A stretch of 64,000 bases of DNA. Source: Gibbula magus. Taxonomy: Eukaryota > Mollusca > Gastropoda > Trochida > Trochidae. Every line of letters begins with the position of its first letter. Position 1 is the stretch's first letter. The notes beneath the pieces were generated by a model. It was not told the origin of the DNA. It was given only the letters and a program-made list of their open reading frames with translations, and searched no databases. Made by a program: the position numbers and the translations under genes. Where the stretch lies: positions 7,632,700 to 7,696,699 of the forward strand of contig OW388304.1 in NCBI GenBank assembly GCA_936450465.1. Direction: 5' to 3'. Below, piece by piece: positions 57,713-64,000 of this stretch.

Positions 57713-58217
57713 ACAACAGAACATAAATCTGCCATCAACACCAGTATGAACACCAGGATTTTGTTGTCACATGTTTCGAGGGCATTTGTTTTCTTCATCA
57801 GACCATTAAGGGGATAAGTTACACAGCGCCTTCTATAAGATTCATTAACTTGATGAACTGTTCATGGATTGCCACTAATGGGTGAACTTCAGTTGGAGCG
57901 GCACTAAACACTCATTTATTGTAAAAAATTGTAGCTAAGGACACTATTAGATGAATTATCTTTAGATTAGTCAATGCAATTATCAGATGACACAGCTAAA
58001 AAATGTTGTCCCAAATCTGTAGTGTGTCTGTTTACAAGAATTTAACAGAATGACAAGCGCTTGAATTGAGTTTTATTGCGAGAGCTACATAGGGGAAATG
58101 CATGGGTGACTCCAACGTCTTGTCTTCAATTATGGACTATCTATAACATGAATGGAGTGACAAACTACTGTATCTCCTCTAATAAGTGCTGTATTGAACC
58201 CCAGAGCGAGGAGTTAA

Positions 58218-58711
58218 AGGTACATGCATCCATTGTGTTGTTGGGGGTCACATATTGCAAACGTTATAAATGGTGTTACTTTGTTGAGAAGTACCGACTG
58301 TTACCGAAAACTACCATTTTGATGATAGTAGACTTAGCATATTGCCGATATGAAGGTAAAAGTAGTGATTTATGATCGAAAACCGGACAATGCCCAGCGT
58401 GTGGCGCGCGCCAATGAGTCAAACGTAATTTTGGAATCTTATTTATAACAGACAAAAGAACAAATTTGAGTTGATATTGTTTAATAGGTCATATAACTAC
58501 TGTGCATGTAAATGGTACGTGCAGTTTCGGTTTCTGCACATGCATAATGAGGTTACTCAATTTTAATTGGAAACTAGTAATTATGATATATTTGGCGATT
58601 GGGGATAAATGTGCAAGCTGAGTAAATTTATTTGTATTGTAAACAGCACATGTGATGAGTTGAAACGTATTAAAGCCAAATAAAATTTTATGAAACACAA
58701 TTGATGTACCT
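58218..58711 (-). mobile_element. TTAA-flanked MITE, family C, full copy
   Basis: A 494-bp element flanked by TTAA (58214-58217 and 58712-58715). Its ends are AGGTACATGCATCCATTGTG and the complement of CACAATTGATGTACCT. It is in the opposite orientation to the copy at 45603-46091 and serves as the uninterrupted reference for the nested copy at 26301-26905. Confidence 0.88.
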
Positions 58712-58852
58712 TTAATAGAGACATCGATTGGAGACTTGGCATTAAAGTTTCAAGAAACATAAAAATAATTCTCTGATGGTATTCCATCCGAAAACTTGAT
58801 ATAGCACACACATCCTTGAGAGGCCTTGTGCTTTGTTTGGAGGATCGCTGCT

Positions 58853-60290
58853 TCATTTGGAGGTTATGGTTCTTTATTTGGAGGTTAGGTGCTTTATTTG
58901 GAGGCTAGGTGCTTTATTTGGAGGTTAGGTGCTTTATTTGGAGGTTATGGTTCTTTATTTGGAGGTTATGGTTCTTTATTTGGAGGCTAGGTGCTTTATT
59001 TGGAAGCTTGGTGCATTATTTGGAGGCTCAATTCTTTTTTAGAGTTCCAGCCGATGCTTGCAGGTTTCACCGCAATGCATAACCACATGGTATTGCGGGC
59101 TTTCTCCCTGCCATAATACAAGCAGCCGCGATATAAGTGAAATACTCTTGAAAGCGTCGTTAAACCCCAACTCACCTCACCTCACCTCTTTATTGGAGGC
59201 TAGGTGCTTTATTTTGAAGATTGGTACTTTATTTGGAGGTTCGGTGCCTTATTTGAAGGCTGGATGCTTTAGTTGGAGGCTAGGTGCTTTAGTTGGAAGC
59301 TTGGTGCTTTATTTAGAGGTTTGGTGCTTTTTTTGGAGGCACTTTGTTTGGAAGTTTGGCCGCTCAGTGCTTTTTCTGGAGCCTCGGTGCTTTATTTGGA
59401 GGTTTGGTGCTTTATTTGGAGGCTAGGTGCAAGGTGATTTATTTGGAGGTTAGGTGCTTTATTTTGAGGCCTGGTGCAAGGTGCTTTATTTTGGTGCTTT
59501 ATTTGGAGGCTCAGTGCTCTATTTGGAAGCCTGGTGCTTTATTTAGAGGTTCGGTGCTTTATTTGGAGGTTCTGCGACTTTATTTGGAGGCTAGGTGCCT
59601 TTATTTGGAGGTTCTGCGACCTTATTTGGAGGTTCGGTGCCTTTATTTGGAGGCTAGGTGCAAGGTGCTTTATTTGGAGGCTCAGTACTTTATTTGGAGG
59701 CTAGGAGTTTTATTTGGAGGCTAGGTGCAAGGTGCTTTATTTGGAGGTTCTGCGACTTTATTTCGAGGTTCGGTGCCTTTATTTGGAGGCTAGGTGCAAG
59801 GTGCTTTATTTGGAGGCTCAGTACTTTATTTGAAGGCTAGGTGCTTTATTTGGAGGCTAGGTGCAAGGTGCTTTATTTGGAGGCTAGGTGCAAGGTGCTT
59901 TATTTGGAGACTTGGTTCTTTACTTGGAGGCTTCGTGCTTTATTTGGAGGTTAAGTACTTTATTTGGAGGCTAGGTGTTTTATTTGGAGGCTAGGTGCTT
60001 TATTTGGAGGCTAGGTGCTTTATTTGGAGGCTCAGTGCTATATTTGGTGATTCGATGCTTTATTTGGAGGCTCGGTGCTATATTTGGAGGCAAGGTGCTT
60101 TATTTGGAGGCTTGGTGCTTTATTTGGAGGCTTGGTGCTATATTTGGAGGCTTGGTGCTTTATTTGGAGGCTCGGTGCTAAATTTGAAGGCTCAGTACCT
60201 AATTTGGAGGCTAGGTGCTTTATTTGGAGGCTAGGTGCTTTATTTTGACGGTCTGTGTTTTATTTGAAGGCTCTATGTATATGTCTTGAG
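58853..60290 (+). repeat. 20-bp minisatellite GGAGGCTAGGTGCTTTATTT
   Basis: About 60 units of 20 bp (variants GGAGGTTCGGTGC, GGAGGCTCAGTAC, and occasional extra GCAAG). An unrelated SINE-like insertion lies at about 59040-59195. Since 20 is not a multiple of three, all three plus frames stay open over long stretches (readings such as LYLEARCFIWRLGALFGG), which gives many false ORFs. There is no sign of a real gene. Confidence 0.95.
59040..59195 (+). repeat. SINE-like insertion in the minisatellite
   Basis: Contains GGTATTGCGGGCTTTCTCCC, then AAGCAGCCGCGATATAAGTG and AAATACTCTTGAAAGCGTCG, followed by TTAAACCCC and a (CTCAC)n tail. I recall the AAGTGAAATACTCTTGAAAG type of wording as the 3' part of widespread mollusc SINE-like repeats. 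The minisatellite resumes on its right. Confidence 0.6.
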
Positions 60291-61820
60291 GAGTTTCTTT
60301 ACCCCTGGCACTTATTGAAGGCAGTTTATTAGAGTAAATATGGTATTCATGGATGGAAAAGTTTGAGCCAATGTGGAGGTACAATACCTCGACACACTTT
60401 CTATCCAGGGTGGGATATACCGTCCAAATCCATCTTACGAGCAGTACCTTGTTTGTTACTTGCATGCATGGTGGCTTTGGTGAGCTTTTCTATCTCTGGA
60501 TTTTACACTCACTTGATATTGTGTGACTCTTATATCAGTAATTGTTGATTGTATGCTTGTCACTGGGAATGCTTGCTTGTTGTGATCAACTCATCATCAC
60601 TTTTGATGTTATGATATCAAATTTATTTGGTTAGCTTGTTTTGGAAATTGTTTATTTCAAGCTGCTGAGTTACTGTTACCTGTAAATATTTTGTCATACA
60701 TGTAAAAATCTTCTGTATGTCTTCCCTTCAAGCAATTACGTTAAGTAATTTTTTCTCTAAATAATGTTTAAAGGACCTTTTCATTCCCCGAAGAGTGACA
60801 TATCTGATTAATTAGAAACTTTCGCTAGCTGCATGGTCATATAAATGACCTTTTCATTTGAGTCATAGTGAAAAAGTAAGATGTAACAAACATCATGAAA
60901 GTTAGAAGATGTTTTAATATATTTTTTTAATTTCATGCGCTGCTTTGAGATTTTAAGTGGTTTTTTTCAATTTCAATTTCAAAACAAGTATCCCCTTATT
61001 CATCAGAAGGTTTTTGAGTTGTTGTCCTCTACAGTGCTTTATCTGATTAATGGGGTGCTGTTTCTACATTTATACTCATTCATGGAAACTTTTCATTCTC
61101 CTCCAAAAAATGCCTGGCTGATTTATTACCTTGTTTGGAGGTTTTCATTTCAAATACTCTCCAAGTAATACTTACTTGATAAGAAATGTTTTCTAGATGT
61201 GTTTTTGGGGCAAACTTTTCATTTCTTCCATGTTTAAATTCCTTAACAAGAAGCATTTCTGTCAGCTTGTATGCATGTGTTTAGAGAATTTTATATGAGC
61301 AATACCTCATTAATTAGAAGCTTTTTCTGCCTGCTCGTTCAAATGAAATTTTGTCCGCTCCACAAAATACCTGAATGATATGTCTAACTGTTTGGGATCC
61401 TTTTCGTCAAATCCCCCTCTGAGTAATACCTGACAATCAGGAGCTTTAACCCCCTTCAAGCCACAGGCTAACCTTTTGTCCAATTTACAAAAGAAAGTTG
61501 AGACGTCAGCGTACCTTGAAACGACTGGGGTGTTAGTTTGTATCAGCTGTAGGACATTGACCATGTTGTGATGTTGTCTTTATGACTTGTTCTATGTCCT
61601 GAGGTGGATCGATGATGTGTTTATGGTCAACTCAATAGGACAAACATGGATTTCACCTTGACCACATGTTTTCATGTTGCAGGTATAGTGAAAAGTGCTG
61701 TTTTATTTCTTGTTTATGTTGTGAGTTGGGACCAATGTAAGTTAAGTTTTTGGATTTATTATATGATGAGTAGTGAAATACTGGGATTTATCAGTGAAAT
61801 AAACTGTCTATCAAGCTACA
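60291..61820. other. Intergenic with faint ~150-bp repetition
   Basis: Phrases CTGATTAATTAGAAACTTTC (60804), CTCATTAATTAGAAGCTTTT (about 61307) and CAAACTTTTCATT/GGAAACTTTTCATTC recur loosely, suggesting an old tandem repeat. The 84-residue minus-strand frame at 61310-61564 is not recognised. Confidence 0.4.
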
Positions 61821-61821
61821 G

Positions 61822-62171
61822 TGAAAATAACTTATATTTTCACTGCGAACGGTGACTGATATAATTTGACGTCATAAAACAATGGTCTCGCGCGGCGATT
61901 TGGCTTATGACGTCACAGTGTTACTGTGGTGACGTGCTGTTCCTTGCGGCCACTTGGCGTGAACACGACCCTTTTCGGACGTAATTACATGGATAATATA
62001 TAATAAATAGAATATCCGTCAATTCTTGACAAATACCATGTTTATCTCATCTCGTGAGGTAGAAAGGTTATATATTTTCACTCGTGGCTGCTGCCACTCG
62101 TGAAAATATAACCTTTCTACCTCACTCGATGAGATAATCATGGTATTAGTCAAGAAAAGACAGATATCCTA
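61822..62171. mobile_element. Foldback element related to the one in the DIRS repeat
   Basis: The hairpin at 62009-62171 has arms containing ACCATG, then ATCTCATCTCGTGAGG, then TAGAAAGGTTATAT; the loop is near CTCGTGGCTGCTGCCACTCG. The block at about 61865-61935 (TGACGTCATAAAACAATGGT, then CTTATGACGTCACAGTG and TACTGTGGTGACG) matches, inverted, 24121-24197 of the element in the DIRS terminal repeat. The two elements are therefore oppositely oriented members of one family. The hairpin sequences themselves are not alike. Confidence 0.7.
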
Positions 62172-62475
62172 TATGTATTGAAGTTAAAGGCATAGATCCT
62201 GTTGTGATTATGGCTTTTCTGTTGTTTCTTATTGGGTAGTCCCATGTATTTGTTGAATAGAACACAACATAGATATTACCAAATGTTTTCTAGTGGAAAA
62301 TTTGTGTTTGAATTATATGTTATGTTTCTTTGTTAATAATGCTTGCTCATGTGCTGTTTGACCTGTTTAGGTTGTAGACTGAAATATTCCTATAATTGGA
62401 TCAATTCTTACTGGTGTCAATGATTTTGCTGATAGAGAGAATTTGGTATGGGTGTCTGTGTCAGACTATGGTTAA

Positions 62476-62700
62476 AGGGACACTGCGTCGAAGATAAAAA
62501 TGAGTCTCACTTTTATCTACCAATGCTGATTAACATGCCTGCTAACGAGTTACGCTACGCTTCACTGTTAACATGCAATGGTTTTTATTACTAATTACTT
62601 CAATTGTCTGAAATTGGGGATCTGTGACTCGATACCAGACACGTTAAACAGCAAAAGTAGATAAGTCTGATCTCATATTTATCCTCGACGCGGTGTCCCT
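62476..62700. mobile_element. TTAA-flanked MITE, family A, copy 3
   Basis: A 225-bp element with ends AGGGACACTGCGTCGAAGAT and the complement of ATCCTCGACGCGGTGTCCCT, flanked by TTAA at 62472-62475 and 62701-62704. The internal TCAATTGTCTGAAATTGGG is shared with the copy at 26440-26656. Confidence 0.9.
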
Positions 62701-62704
62701 TTAA

Positions 62705-64000
62705 ACTTATGACGATAGTGCCTGAGTATTGGTTTACCAATGTTCAAGCATGAAGACATCATATGTGAAAAATGTGAACCTGGCGGCATTAATATAAGCA
62801 ATTAAGGCCTGTTGCCAATCCTATTTCTATTTATATAATAGAATATGTTATATAGAATATATATGAACCCAAAAATGATGGGAAAATCATTAATGTGGTG
62901 ATAACAACTTCTTTATTGTGAACATAGTCTGTATAAGTAAGACTCCTTGTGTATCTTGAGAGTTATTTATATCGTAAGAGGTTATAAAATCTTAGATTGT
63001 CATGATGACATATATTTACATTAAAATGTCAGTGGCTGAACAAAGTGGCTATATCTGTTGTCAATGAAGACACAATATATGAGAAATTGATCTTGGAGTA
63101 TCAGGTTTACCGTTATCAATGGAATGAACGTCACAGGTAAGTCTAAAAACTGGGCACTTATTGAGGAACCCCCTCTGAAGGGGAGCTATAATACTGATGT
63201 AAAATGATATTGTTGTCTTTGATGACAAGCATGTTTATGCACTTGGCATTTAAAAAAAAATGATTTTATGATCCCCAGAGCATTACGACAATGAATTAAA
63301 TAACTATTTGTGCATTAAAATAAGCTAAGTTAAAAGTTATTTCATCATTAAAGGTAATGTTTGAGATGTAACTGACAAGGGAAGAAGTTTGGGAGGTCAG
63401 GGCTAAATCAGCTTTGAAGATTTACAGAGATGCTCATTATGGAATCGGCACTGATTATGTCAAGTAAAATATGTTAAATTACTGAGTGCACAATCAAAAG
63501 CAAGAACATAACTTGATAAATGCATATGATACATCATGTTTATAGTGAAAGGTTTATCAATGGCTCTGTAGCACTATGAGTAACCCGTAGATGACCTGTT
63601 GAAAACCCAGAATAACATCTTCACTGAGAAATATTTTTTTGCCATTAGAGAATGGAAAGTATTTGTATTTGTATTTTTTCTAAAAAGAGGAAATCATGGA
63701 TGGGGGAGAGTTCGAACCCCTGAACCTCCCTCTGGTTCTGTGCCTAGAAGTAATGGGATATGGGGTCCCCCTAGAAAAATGTGAACTTACAACATATTTT
63801 CAATTAGCAGATTTGAAGAACTAGCTGAATTGTGCCCCTGGACTGCTTATAATAATCACCTTATCACTTCCATTATCAATTATCCTTTTATGTAAATCTT
63901 AAATTCAAACATTACCTCTTTCTCTACAGCAATTATAAAAGGCTTATATATATGATGGAAATTTAAGTCTGGCAAATGCATTAAATGACCCAAATAACCA
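62705..64000. other. Intergenic to window end, no gene seen
   Basis: AT-rich, with no supported exon or RNA gene. GGGGGAGAGTTCGAACCCC near 63702 looks like a T-arm but has no cloverleaf around it, and resembles repeat pieces near 30750 and 38108. Confidence 0.45.

Noticed and set aside
58581..60234. ORFs with LYLEARCFIWRLGALFGG repeats
   Set aside because: A 20-bp repeat is open in all three frames; there is no start, splice or domain evidence.
61310..61564. 84-residue minus-strand ORF
   Set aside because: Protein-like composition but no recognised family, no clear splice sites, and it lies in loosely repetitive sequence. Kept only as a remote possibility of a lost exon.
63690..63760. tRNA gene suggested by a GAGTTCGAACCCC T-arm
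   Set aside because: No acceptor, D or anticodon arms can be placed; similar phrases recur as repeat pieces near 30750 and 38108.

Overview
This is eukaryotic DNA, most likely from a lophotrochozoan animal and probably a mollusc (bivalve or gastropod). It holds one recognisable host gene with introns and phased splice sites. The rest is dense in satellites, MITEs and old transposons, including a DIRS-type tyrosine-recombinase retrotransposon, PIF/Harbinger, piggyBac, hAT-like and LINE relics. Several dispersed repeats look like ones I remember from mollusc genomes. The taxon is inference from recall; no search was run.

Layout. Positions 1-7567 are one block of a 50-bp satellite with roughly 1-kb higher-order structure. 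At 7645-8473 is an inverted (foldback) element whose two arms are themselves tandem repeats, and a decayed Harbinger element follows directly (8480-9378). From 9.5 to 17.7 kb lie a TTAA-flanked MITE, a MITE with a 9-bp target duplication, a degenerate GACTTTGATGAAG minisatellite split by two insertions, and a second Harbinger relic with a recognisable transposase piece. A DIRS-like element occupies 17888-24351 on the minus strand. It has inverted terminal repeats, an internal complementary region, Gag, RT/RNase H/methylase-like and tyrosine recombinase frames, and its right terminal repeat is interrupted by a foldback element. LINE fragments and nested MITEs fill 24.5-27 kb.

Host gene. A nine-exon short-chain dehydrogenase of the HSD17B14 type runs on the plus strand from 27120 to 40132. 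The exons add up to a 273-residue protein, and every junction has GT/AG and a consistent phase. Its introns hold a mariner-like MITE, a foldback, copies of a dispersed repeat, and in intron 5 a 4.2-kb piggyBac element (32588-36780) with both ends and TTAA duplications but a transposase truncated at its C terminus.

From 40.2 kb to the end I see no further host exon. The region is an archive of short DNA transposons: mariner-like (43569-44057), hAT-like (45383-46353 and 53565-54803), and at least three TTAA-flanked MITE families, some nested in one another. It also has minisatellites (58853-60290 in particular) and a second copy of the foldback family that interrupts the DIRS element. Two copies of one dispersed repeat, one with and one without a MITE, give a filled-site/empty-site pair inside this window.
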